From contig NZ_AKJW01000068.1 of the NCBI RefSeq assembly GCF_000282135.1, forward strand, positions 1 to 64,000: DNA of 64,000 nucleotides, read 5' to 3'. The notes beneath the pieces are model-generated. The model searched no databases and was not told where the DNA came from. It was given only the letters and a program-made list of their open reading frames with translations. The translations under genes and the position numbers were made by a program. Positions within the stretch are counted from its first letter, which is position 1. Every line of letters begins with the position of its first letter. This document shows positions 57,039 to 64,000 of the stretch, piece by piece. This DNA comes from Herbaspirillum sp. CF444 (GTDB lineage Bacteria > Pseudomonadota > Gammaproteobacteria > Burkholderiales > Burkholderiaceae_D).

Positions 57039-58541
57039 ATGATGATCCCCGCAAAGAAAGTTCTGTTGTCGTCGCTGCTGAGTGCGTCTGTTCTTGCTTT
57101 GTCGCCGCCATTGTTCGGTCTGAGCGCAGCAGTTGCTGCGCCCGCGGTCGCGGGTTTGCCCGATTTTGCCGATATCGTTGATCGCACCGGCCCGGGAGTT
57201 GTGAATATCCGCACAACGGAGCGCGTCAAAACCGGCCAGCCTCAGGCGGGCACCGATGACGAAGAGATGCAGGAATTTTTCCGCCGTTTCTTCGGCGTGC
57301 CGATTCCGCGCCAGCAGCAGCCGAATACGCCCAATACACCCAACGCTCCGCGCAACAAGGGCAAGGGCGGAAATGCACAGCCACAGGAAGAAGTGCCTCG
57401 CGGTGTCGGTTCCGGCTTCATCATTTCGGCTGACGGTTACATCATGACCAACGCGCATGTGGTCGAGGGCGCGAGCGACGTCTATGTCACTCTGACCGAC
57501 AAGCGCGAGTTCAAAGCCAAGATCATCGGATCGGATACGCGCACCGACGTCGCATTGCTGAAAATTGACGGCACCAGCCTGCCGCGGCTGGTCATCGGCG
57601 ACTCGGACAAGATTCGCGCCGGTGAATGGGTATTGGCAATCGGTTCGCCTTTCGGCCTTGAGAATACCGTAACGGCAGGGATTATTTCCGCCAAGGCGCG
57701 TGACACGGGCGATTACCTGCCGTTGATCCAGACTGACGTGGCCGTCAATCCCGGTAATTCCGGCGGCCCGCTGATCAACCTCAAGGGTGAAGTCATCGGG
57801 ATCAACTCCCAGATCTACAGCCGTTCCGGTGGTTTCATGGGGATCTCTTTTGCCGTGCCGATTGACGAGGCATTGCGGGTGTCTGACCAGTTGAAGGCAA
57901 ATGGGCGCGTGACACGCGGCCGTATAGGCGTGCAAATCGGCGAAGTCACCAAGGACGTTGCCGAATCCCTGGGCCTGAGCAAAGCGCAAGGTGCGCTGGT
58001 GCAGCGTGTCGAACCAGGTGGTCCGGCGGATAAAGGCGGTCTCGAAGCCGGGGACATCATCCTCAAATTCAACGGCGCCACCATTGAGAAACCGAGCGAC
58101 TTGCCGCGCATGGTCGGCAACATCAAGCCGGGTTCGCGAGCGACCGTCAATATTTGGCGCAAAGGCACTGCACGCGACGTCGCCCTGACGGTGGTCGAGC
58201 TCGAGGCGGACAAGCCCGCCAAGGCTGAAGAAAAGAAGCCGAAGCAGGAAGCCGTACCGAATTCCCTGGGCCTGATCGTCAGCGATCTGAGCGATGCCCA
58301 AAGGAAAGAACTGAAGGTTGAAAACGGCGTGTTGGTGGAGGCGGCCGTCGGCGTGGCGGCAGCGGCAGGCTTGCGTGCAGGCGACGTCGTGCAGCGTCTC
58401 AACGACATCGATATTAAAGACTCCAGGCAATTCAACGGCTTGGTTGCCAAGCTGGATCCGAAGAAGCGGGCGGCCGTATTGGTGCGCCGGGGCGATTCTT
58501 CCCAGTTCGTTCCATTGCGACCCAATACCAGTGGCAACTAA
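57039..58541 (+). CDS. mucD: Periplasmic serine protease MucD (DegP/DegQ family)
   Basis: A 500-residue protease/chaperone of the periplasm. After a signal peptide (about residues 1-33) lies the trypsin-like domain with triad His140 (MTNAHVVEG), Asp170 (RTDVALLK) and Ser241 (NPGNSGGPL). Two PDZ domains follow (about residues 285-375 and 410-490), the first with GRIGVQIGEVTKDVAESLGL. A Pro/Asn-rich stretch (residues 91-118) interrupts the protease N-terminus. It completes the rpoE operon; rseC is absent. A terminator follows. Confidence 0.95.
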   Translation: MMIPAKKVLLSSLLSASVLALSPPLFGLSAAVAAPAVAGLPDFADIVDRTGPGVVNIRTTERVKTGQPQAGTDDEEMQEFFRRFFGVPIPRQQQPNTPNTPNAPRNKGKGGNAQPQEEVPRGVGSGFIISADGYIMTNAHVVEGASDVYVTLTDKREFKAKIIGSDTRTDVALLKIDGTSLPRLVIGDSDKIRAGEWVLAIGSPFGLENTVTAGIISAKARDTGDYLPLIQTDVAVNPGNSGGPLINLKGEVIGINSQIYSRSGGFMGISFAVPIDEALRVSDQLKANGRVTRGRIGVQIGEVTKDVAESLGLSKAQGALVQRVEPGGPADKGGLEAGDIILKFNGATIEKPSDLPRMVGNIKPGSRATVNIWRKGTARDVALTVVELEADKPAKAEEKKPKQEAVPNSLGLIVSDLSDAQRKELKVENGVLVEAAVGVAAAAGLRAGDVVQRLNDIDIKDSRQFNGLVAKLDPKKRAAVLVRRGDSSQFVPLRPNTSGN

Positions 58542-58576
58542 ATTGGGTAACTAAGTCCGGTTCAAGCTGGTTGGGC

Positions 58577-58608
58577 AAAGGCTGCATGCTTCACGGCATG
58601 CAGCCTTT
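58577..58608 (+). terminator. Terminator after mucD
   Basis: AAAGGCTGCATG (58577-58588) pairs with CATGCAGCCTTT (58597-58608), followed by T. It ends the rpoE operon. Confidence 0.8.
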
Positions 58609-58642
58609 TATCTGTAATGTGTAATGCAGATCGAGGCGTTTG

Positions 58643-58906
58643 ATGTCAGCCACTCATTTCGTCGTTTATTCCCGGTCGTACTGCCATTTGTGCGAGGACA
58701 TGGTGCACGCCCTGGATGCATTTCGCGCCGATCACGACTTTACCGTCGAAATGATCGATGTCGACGAGGACGAGGCATTGCTTGCTCGCTATGACGAGCT
58801 GGTGCCGGTCCTGGTTGGGGAAAAGCCCGGAAAACCGGCGATGCAGCTTTGTCATTATTTTCTTGACGTGGCGGGCGTAAAACAATTCTTGCTTGATGGA
58901 AACTGA
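58643..58906 (+). CDS. Glutaredoxin-like protein
   Basis: An 87-residue thioredoxin-fold protein of the glutaredoxin-like (DUF836) type. The CHLC redox motif lies in VYSRSYCHLCEDMVHALDAF, followed by DFTVEMIDVDED and the cis-proline region ELVPVLV. The ATG at 58643 is one codon after an in-frame TTG. It lies between mucD and lepA on the same strand, as is common in betaproteobacteria. The partner is unknown. Confidence 0.85.
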   Translation: MSATHFVVYSRSYCHLCEDMVHALDAFRADHDFTVEMIDVDEDEALLARYDELVPVLVGEKPGKPAMQLCHYFLDVAGVKQFLLDGN

Positions 58907-59096
58907 ATGTCTTGCGCTGGTCTTTAATTGTCGTCCGGGGTGCTGTCATTGACGGATTCGAGTGATAAGTCGCTCATCGATGGCAAACGGCTTCAGATGA
59001 TTGAAAGAATCTGCACTCATGACAGCCCGTCAATGGGGATTCGGGTTTTAGCCCCTGAAATCCGGTAGAATGTTGGGTTGTACAAAAGCTGTTGTA

Positions 59097-59141
59097 AAGG
59101 CGCTCACTTGGGAGACGCTCCCATTCTGGAGCGCCTTTTTT
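59097..59141 (+). terminator. Terminator-like double hairpin in front of lepA
   Basis: AAGGCGCTC pairs with GAGCGCCTT, followed by TTTT, and encloses a second hairpin (TGGGAG-ACG-CTCCCA, 59109-59123). It ends only 20 bases before the lepA ATG, so it may attenuate lepA or end the glutaredoxin-like transcript. A TAGAAT at 59066-59071 could be a -10 for an RNA that reads into it. Confidence 0.7.
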
Positions 59142-59160
59142 CATCGTTTTCCGCAATTTA

Positions 59161-60960
59161 ATGAACAATATCCGTAATTTCTCGATCATTGCCCACATTG
59201 ACCACGGCAAATCCACGCTTGCTGATCGCATCATCCAGCTCTGCGGCGGCCTCTCCAATCGCGAGATGGAGGCGCAGGTGCTCGACTCGATGGACATCGA
59301 ACGCGAGCGTGGCATCACGATCAAGGCGCAAACCGCCGCACTGCAGTACAAGGCGCTCGACGGCAACCTTTACAACCTCAACCTGATTGATACGCCGGGC
59401 CACGTCGACTTCAGCTATGAAGTCAGCCGTTCGTTGTCCGCCTGCGAAGGCGCGCTGCTGGTCGTGGACGCATCGCAAGGCGTGGAAGCCCAGACGGTCG
59501 CCAACTGCTACACCGCGCTGGAACTGGGCGTCGAAGTGGTGCCGGTGTTGAACAAGATCGATTTGCCCTCCGCGGATCCCGACAACGCCAAGAGCGAGAT
59601 CGAAGAAGTCATCGGCATCGATGCCTCCGATGCGACGCCATGCTCGGCCAAGACCGGCATGGGCGTGCAAGATGTCATCGAAGCGCTGATTGCCAAGGTG
59701 CCGCCGCCGAAGGGTGATCCCAATGCGCCGCTGCAAGCGCTCATCATCGACTCCTGGTTCGACAACTATGTCGGCGTGGTCATGCTGGTGCGCATCGTCA
59801 ACGGCACCTTGCGTCCGAAGGAAAAGATTTTCCTGATGGCGACGGAATCCACCCACCTGACCGAAAGTATCGGCGTCTTTACGCCCAAGTCGCAGTCGCG
59901 CGACTCGCTTACGGCAGGACAGGTCGGCTTCATCATCGCCGGCATCAAGGAATTGAAAGCAGCCAAGGTCGGCGACACCGTCACCCTGGCTGGGAATAAG
60001 GCCGCCGAGCCGTTGCCGGGATTCAAGGAAGTCCAGCCGCAGGTGTTCGCCGGTCTGTTCCCGGTCGAGGCGAACCAGTACGACGCCTTGCGCGACTCGC
60101 TTGAAAAACTCAAGCTCAACGACGCCGCGTTGCAGTACGAACCGGAAGTGTCGCAGGCGCTGGGTTTCGGCTTCCGCTGCGGGTTCCTCGGTTTGTTGCA
60201 TATGGAAATCGTGCAGGAACGTCTCGAACGCGAATTCGACATGGACCTCATCACGACGGCGCCGACGGTGGTATATGAAGTCGTGATGCGCGATGGCGCC
60301 GGCACCATCCTGATGGTCGACAATCCCTCGAAGATGCCGGAACCGTCCCGGATCGAAGAAGTGCGCGAGCCTATCGTCACCGTCAATCTCTACATGCCGC
60401 AGGAATACGTCGGCTCGGTCATCACGCTGTGTACGCAAAAGCGCGGCGTGCAGATCAACATGAGCTACCACGGCAAGCAGGTGCAACTGACCTACGAAAT
60501 GCCGATGGCGGAAATCGTGCTCGACTTCTTCGATCGTCTGAAGTCGACCTCGCGCGGCTATGCGTCGATGGACTACGAATTCAAGGAATACCGTTCGGCC
60601 GACGTGGTCAAGGTCGACATGCTGATCAACAGCGAGAAGGTCGATGCGTTGGCAATCATCGTCCACCGCGCCAACAGCCAGTTCCGCGGTCGTGCCGTGG
60701 CGGCCAAGATGCGCGAGTTGATTCCGCGCCAGATGTTCGACGTGGCGATTCAGGCGGCTATCGGCGCGACCATCATCTCGCGTGAAAACGTCAAGGCCCT
60801 GCGCAAGAACGTGCTGGCCAAGTGCTACGGCGGCGACATCAGCCGCAAGCGCAAACTGCTGGAAAAACAGAAGGCCGGCAAGAAACGCATGAAGCAAGTC
60901 GGCTCGGTGGAAATTCCGCAAGAAGCCTTCCTGGCAATTTTACAAGTGGATGAAAAATGA
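59161..60960 (+). CDS. lepA: Elongation factor 4
   Basis: A ribosomal GTPase that back-translocates stalled ribosomes. The 599-residue protein has G1 (AHIDHGKST), G3 (DTPGHVDF), G4 (NKIDLPSAD), the EF-G-like domains and the LepA-specific C-terminal domain ([23 protein letters not shown]). The ATG at 59161 gives the standard [15 protein letters not shown] start but has no visible ribosome site and follows a terminator-like hairpin closely. It is coupled to lepB by a four-base overlap. Confidence 0.97.
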   Translation: MNNIRNFSIIAHIDHGKSTLADRIIQLCGGLSNREMEAQVLDSMDIERERGITIKAQTAALQYKALDGNLYNLNLIDTPGHVDFSYEVSRSLSACEGALLVVDASQGVEAQTVANCYTALELGVEVVPVLNKIDLPSADPDNAKSEIEEVIGIDASDATPCSAKTGMGVQDVIEALIAKVPPPKGDPNAPLQALIIDSWFDNYVGVVMLVRIVNGTLRPKEKIFLMATESTHLTESIGVFTPKSQSRDSLTAGQVGFIIAGIKELKAAKVGDTVTLAGNKAAEPLPGFKEVQPQVFAGLFPVEANQYDALRDSLEKLKLNDAALQYEPEVSQALGFGFRCGFLGLLHMEIVQERLEREFDMDLITTAPTVVYEVVMRDGAGTILMVDNPSKMPEPSRIEEVREPIVTVNLYMPQEYVGSVITLCTQKRGVQINMSYHGKQVQLTYEMPMAEIVLDFFDRLKSTSRGYASMDYEFKEYRSADVVKVDMLINSEKVDALAIIVHRANSQFRGRAVAAKMRELIPRQMFDVAIQAAIGATIISRENVKALRKNVLAKCYGGDISRKRKLLEKQKAGKKRMKQVGSVEIPQEAFLAILQVDEK

Positions 60961-61868
60961 ACCTGCAGTCTCTCTTAGGCAATTTCGCACTGATTCTGTT
61001 TGTCCTGATGATCGTGACCGGAGTGATCTGGTTTCTCGACGTATTCTTCTGGTCCAAGCAACGCCGCGCCAAGGCTGATGCTGCGCTGGCAGAGTTCGAT
61101 GCACGCATCGCCAAGCTGAACGGGGAGGGCATCAAGAGCGATACCAACGGACGAGCTGCGCTGGAAGCCAGCCTGCTGCGCCAACCAACCTGGATCGAAT
61201 ATTCGGGCAGCTTTTTCCCGGTCATCGCGCTGGTGTTTTTCCTGCGCTCGTTCCTCTATGAGCCGTTCAAGATCCCGTCGAGCTCGATGGTGCCGACTCT
61301 GCTGGTCGGCGATCTGATCCTGGTGAACAAATACACCTACGGCATTCGCCTGCCGATCATCAACAAAAAAATCATCAACGTGAATGATCCGCAGCGCGGT
61401 GATGTCATGGTCTTTAAATATCCCGAAGATACGTCGGTGGACTACATCAAGCGTGTGGTAGGCGTGCCTGGTGATAAAATAATCTATAAAAACAAGCGTC
61501 TAACGGTAAATGGTAAAGAAGTTTCTTATAAACCATTGCCAGATTATCTCGATGATGGGAATCTGACGTACTATAAGCAGTGGCAAGAGAACTTGTCCGG
61601 CGTGGAGCACAACATACTGACCGACGAACGGGCCCCGAATTTCGTGCCCGATCCGCATCAGTACCCGATGAGAGACCTGTGCTCCTACAACGCGGAAGGC
61701 TTTGCCTGCACGGTGCCGACCGGTCAGTACTTCATGATGGGCGACAATCGCGACAACAGCCTGGACAGCCGCTATTGGGGCTTCGTACCGGATCAGAACA
61801 TTGTCGGAAAAGCATTCTTTGTCTGGATGAATCTGGGTAATTTGAAGCGTATTGGCAGTTTTCATTAA
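60957..61868 (+). CDS. lepB: Signal peptidase I
   Basis: Cleaves signal peptides of exported proteins at the inner membrane. The 303-residue protein has two N-terminal membrane helices (about residues 8-28 and 82-100), the catalytic serine in [14 protein letters not shown] and the general-base lysine in [13 protein letters not shown], plus the [14 protein letters not shown] motif. The start overlaps the lepA stop (ATGA). Confidence 0.96.
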   Translation: MNLQSLLGNFALILFVLMIVTGVIWFLDVFFWSKQRRAKADAALAEFDARIAKLNGEGIKSDTNGRAALEASLLRQPTWIEYSGSFFPVIALVFFLRSFLYEPFKIPSSSMVPTLLVGDLILVNKYTYGIRLPIINKKIINVNDPQRGDVMVFKYPEDTSVDYIKRVVGVPGDKIIYKNKRLTVNGKEVSYKPLPDYLDDGNLTYYKQWQENLSGVEHNILTDERAPNFVPDPHQYPMRDLCSYNAEGFACTVPTGQYFMMGDNRDNSLDSRYWGFVPDQNIVGKAFFVWMNLGNLKRIGSFH

Positions 61869-61900
61869 GTTTCTGTCAGGCATCATGTTTTTGGAGCAAG

Positions 61901-61932
61901 GGAGAAAAAGCCTTTTCCCGGCATTTTTCTCC
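61901..61932 (+). promoter_or_regulatory. Long hairpin in the rnc leader
   Basis: GGAGAAAAAGCC pairs with GGC-(A)-TTTTTCTCC around TTTTCCC. It lies 33 bases after lepB and 160 bases before the rnc ATG. In E. coli, RNase III cuts a hairpin in its own leader; this one could play the same part. Confidence 0.5.
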
Positions 61933-62093
61933 AGTCCAGGAAAATCCTACTGCCGGCTGGCCGTCGTGTTTTGGTAACGATATTGCGGTTGGTTGCAGAT
62001 AACGGGCCGGGTGGCCTGAGAGGTCGGACGAATGCCTTGGCGGAGAACAGCCAGGCGCATCCGGGTTCGGACTTCTAAGCGACGGATGAATAA

Positions 62094-63149
62094 ATGGATC
62101 CATTAGTATTGCAAAATCGGCTGGGGCACACGTTCAAGGACGCTACATTATTGCAGCAGGCCTTGACGCATCGTAGCCATAGCAGCTTGCATAACGAACG
62201 CCTGGAATTCCTTGGCGACTCGATTCTCAACTGTGTCGTCGCTTCTCTTTTGTTTGACCGCTACAGCAAGATTGACGAAGGCGATTTGTCGCGCCTGCGC
62301 GCCAATCTCGTCAAACAGCAATCCCTTTATGAAATCGCCCAGCGCCTGGATTTATCGCAGTTTTTGCGGCTCGGCGAGGGCGAATTGAAGTCCGGCGGAT
62401 TCCGCCGCCCGTCGATTCTGGCGGACACGCTGGAAGCGCTGTTCGGCGCCATTTTCCTGGACGCCGGCTTCAATGCCGCGCGCGACGTCATTCGCGCGCT
62501 GTATATCCCGATTCTCGATACGGTCGATCCCAAGACGCTGGGTAAAGATGCGAAGACCTTGCTGCAGGAATATCTGCAAGGGAAGAAAATCCCCTTGCCG
62601 CAGTACAACGTGGTCGCGACGCACGGTGCGGCGCATAATCAGGAATTCGAGATTGAATGCCTGGTGCCCAAGCTGGAAATCCAGGTCTTCGGCACCGGCG
62701 GCAGCCGTCGCGCCGGTGAGCAGGCCGCAGCCAAGCTGGCGCTGGAAGCGGTGCAGGCTGCGCTGGTCAAGGCGCCGGCCTCGGCACGCAAGCCGCGCAC
62801 GCGCACGACGCAGCTTAAACTGGCAGGCATCGCGACGATACAGCCGGATGCGCCGAACGAGGAGTTGCCGTTGCTGGCTGAGCCTACTGCTCCTAAAGTG
62901 GAAAAGCCTGTCTCGGTCAAGGCGGCCAAGGCTGACAGCACAAGCAAGGCCGACGTTGCAAAAAGCGAAGCCAAAGTTGATAAAGTTGACGGCAAGCAAG
63001 AAGCAAAGCACGACAAGACCGACGCAAAAAACGACAAGGGCGACAATAAGGGCGAGCACAAAGCGCAACTGGTTGCCGCCGATCTGAACGAAAACCGAAG
63101 CGAGGCCCTGGCCTCCGCACCACCCGTTACACAAAGTAAAACCGCATGA
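62094..63149 (+). CDS. rnc: Ribonuclease III with a long C-terminal extension
   Basis: Cleaves double-stranded RNA, including rRNA precursors. The catalytic domain (residues about 3-130) has the signature [10 protein letters not shown] at residues 34-43 and the conserved [14 protein letters not shown] double-stranded RNA-binding domain follows at about residues 152-226 ([18 protein letters not shown]). Then comes an unusual tail of about 125 residues, rich in Lys, Ala and Asp ([19 protein letters not shown]) and with no predicted fold, so the protein is 351 residues against about 226 in E. coli. The stop overlaps the era start by four bases. Confidence 0.95.
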   Translation: MDPLVLQNRLGHTFKDATLLQQALTHRSHSSLHNERLEFLGDSILNCVVASLLFDRYSKIDEGDLSRLRANLVKQQSLYEIAQRLDLSQFLRLGEGELKSGGFRRPSILADTLEALFGAIFLDAGFNAARDVIRALYIPILDTVDPKTLGKDAKTLLQEYLQGKKIPLPQYNVVATHGAAHNQEFEIECLVPKLEIQVFGTGGSRRAGEQAAAKLALEAVQAALVKAPASARKPRTRTTQLKLAGIATIQPDAPNEELPLLAEPTAPKVEKPVSVKAAKADSTSKADVAKSEAKVDKVDGKQEAKHDKTDAKNDKGDNKGEHKAQLVAADLNENRSEALASAPPVTQSKTA

Positions 63150-64000
63150 CAGACACCACAGCTCCTTCCGACGCATCGACCGATTACCGATGCGGATACA
63201 TCGCCATTGTCGGTCGCCCGAACGTCGGCAAATCGACATTGATGAATGTGCTGGTTGGCGCCAAAGTCAGCATCACTTCGCGCAAGGCGCAGACCACGCG
63301 CCACCGCATCACCGGCATCCAGACGATTGAGAACACGCAGTATGTCTACATCGATACGCCCGGTTTCCAGACACGCCACAGCAATGCCCTGAACAAGACG
63401 CTCAATCGCACCGTCACCACTACGCTGACGGCGGCCGACGTGATCTTGTACGTCATCGAAGCCGGCACCTTCGGTCCGGCCGACAAACAGGTCATGGCGC
63501 TGCTGCCGGCCAATGTGCCGTGCATTCTGGTGATGAACAAGTCCGATCGCAACAAGGATAAATCGGTCCTGATGCCGTTCGCTCGGGAAGTCGCTTCGCA
63601 GCACAACTTCGCGGCGGTCGTTCCGGTCTCCGCGAAACAACGCTTTCAGCTGGATCAACTGCAGGAAGAAATTCGCAAGCTGCTGCCGAATAATCCGCCG
63701 ATGTTCGATGAGGACGACATTACCGACCGCAGCGAGAAATTCCTGGCGTCGGAAATCGTCCGCGAAAAAGTCTTCCGTTTCGTCGGTGAAGAGCTGCCTT
63801 ACACCAGCACCGTCCTGATCGAGAAGTTCGAGCAGGAAGGCGATCTGCGCCGCGTCTTCGCCGCCATTCTGGTGGAACGCGACGGCCACAAAGCCATGGT
63901 GATCGGCAACAAGGGCGCGCGCCTGAAAGAGATTTCCACCCAGGCGCGCCTGGACATGGAGCGTTTGTTCGGCGGTCCGGTTTATCTCGAAATCTGGGTC
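63146..64000 (+). CDS. era: GTPase Era, 3' end outside the window
   Basis: A GTPase that matures the 30S ribosomal subunit by binding 16S rRNA near its 3' end. The 285 codons present include G1 ([10 protein letters not shown]), G2/switch I region (QTTRHRITG), G3 (DTPGF), G4 (NKSD) and the start of the KH domain ([18 protein letters not shown]). It starts with the ATG that overlaps the rnc stop (63146-63149). The rest of the gene, about 15-20 codons, lies beyond position 64000. Confidence 0.96.
   Translation, partial: MTDTTAPSDASTDYRCGYIAIVGRPNVGKSTLMNVLVGAKVSITSRKAQTTRHRITGIQTIENTQYVYIDTPGFQTRHSNALNKTLNRTVTTTLTAADVILYVIEAGTFGPADKQVMALLPANVPCILVMNKSDRNKDKSVLMPFAREVASQHNFAAVVPVSAKQRFQLDQLQEEIRKLLPNNPPMFDEDDITDRSEKFLASEIVREKVFRFVGEELPYTSTVLIEKFEQEGDLRRVFAAILVERDGHKAMVIGNKGARLKEISTQARLDMERLFGGPVYLEIWV

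Noticed and set aside
59158-60921. A 587-codon open frame opposite lepA
   Set aside because: Antisense shadow of lepA; its composition (His, Arg, Asp rich) is that of a reverse-strand artefact.
61876-62103. A 75-codon minus-strand frame between lepB and rnc
   Set aside because: No ribosome site, proline/serine-rich random composition and overlap with the rnc start and leader hairpin.

Overview
The window looks like chromosomal DNA from a GC-rich betaproteobacterium of the order Burkholderiales, most likely family Oxalobacteraceae and close to Herbaspirillum. This assignment is inferred from gene order and protein character: a hemC-hemD-hemX-hemY cluster, nadE next to glnB, a yceD-rpmF-plsX-fabHDG-acpP-fabF block running into rpoE-rseA-rseB-mucD-lepA-lepB-rnc-era, and RNA-hairpin intergenic repeats of the kind seen in this order. 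Nearly all of it is core genome. I found no prophage, complete insertion sequence, CRISPR array or defence island.

Layout. Positions 1-2680 hold a divergent AraC regulator/short-chain dehydrogenase pair bounded by inverted copies of an intergenic repeat. Next come a photolyase (2680-4176), a branched-chain amino-acid ABC transporter transcribed as livK-livH-livM-livG-livF (minus strand, 4296-8967) and argH. From 11.1 to 14 kb are an HDOD protein, an exported hydrolase and an EamA transporter, then ppc. The heme genes hemCDXY and ppa run on the plus strand from 17.2 to 22.1 kb. From 22.2 to 30.8 kb are a DUF482 protein, nadE, glnB with a co-transcribed solute-binding protein, a radical SAM gene under a near-ideal LexA box, an aldo/keto reductase, a LysR regulator, a 167-bp fold-back MITE-like element and an Smr-domain gene.

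From 30.9 to 39.3 kb lie trxB, ftsK-lolA, fdxA, rarA, a small membrane protein and serS. From 39.4 to 46.8 kb are two cyclic-di-GMP proteins either side of tRNA-Ser(CGA), a MarR/HPP-CBS divergent pair, a 40-residue lipoprotein, a probable terminator-ended small RNA, a DUF1289 protein and a lipoprotein with a degenerate isochorismatase fold. The last 17 kb is one functional run: maf/yceF, yceD, rpmF and the fatty-acid genes, then the envelope-stress sigma factor operon, then lepA-lepB-rnc-era.

How the genes work together. plsX, fabH, fabD, fabG, acpP and fabF form a nearly complete initiation/elongation set for fatty-acid synthesis. rpoE, rseA, rseB and mucD form a sigma-E stress circuit. hemC and hemD act in consecutive steps of tetrapyrrole synthesis. 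ftsK and lolA link chromosome segregation and lipoprotein transport only by position. The most notable signals outside the standard genes are the LexA-controlled radical SAM gene, the putative small RNA at 45.7 kb, the MITE-like element that touches the smr stop codon, the long disordered tail on RNase III, and several strong hairpins in mRNA leaders.
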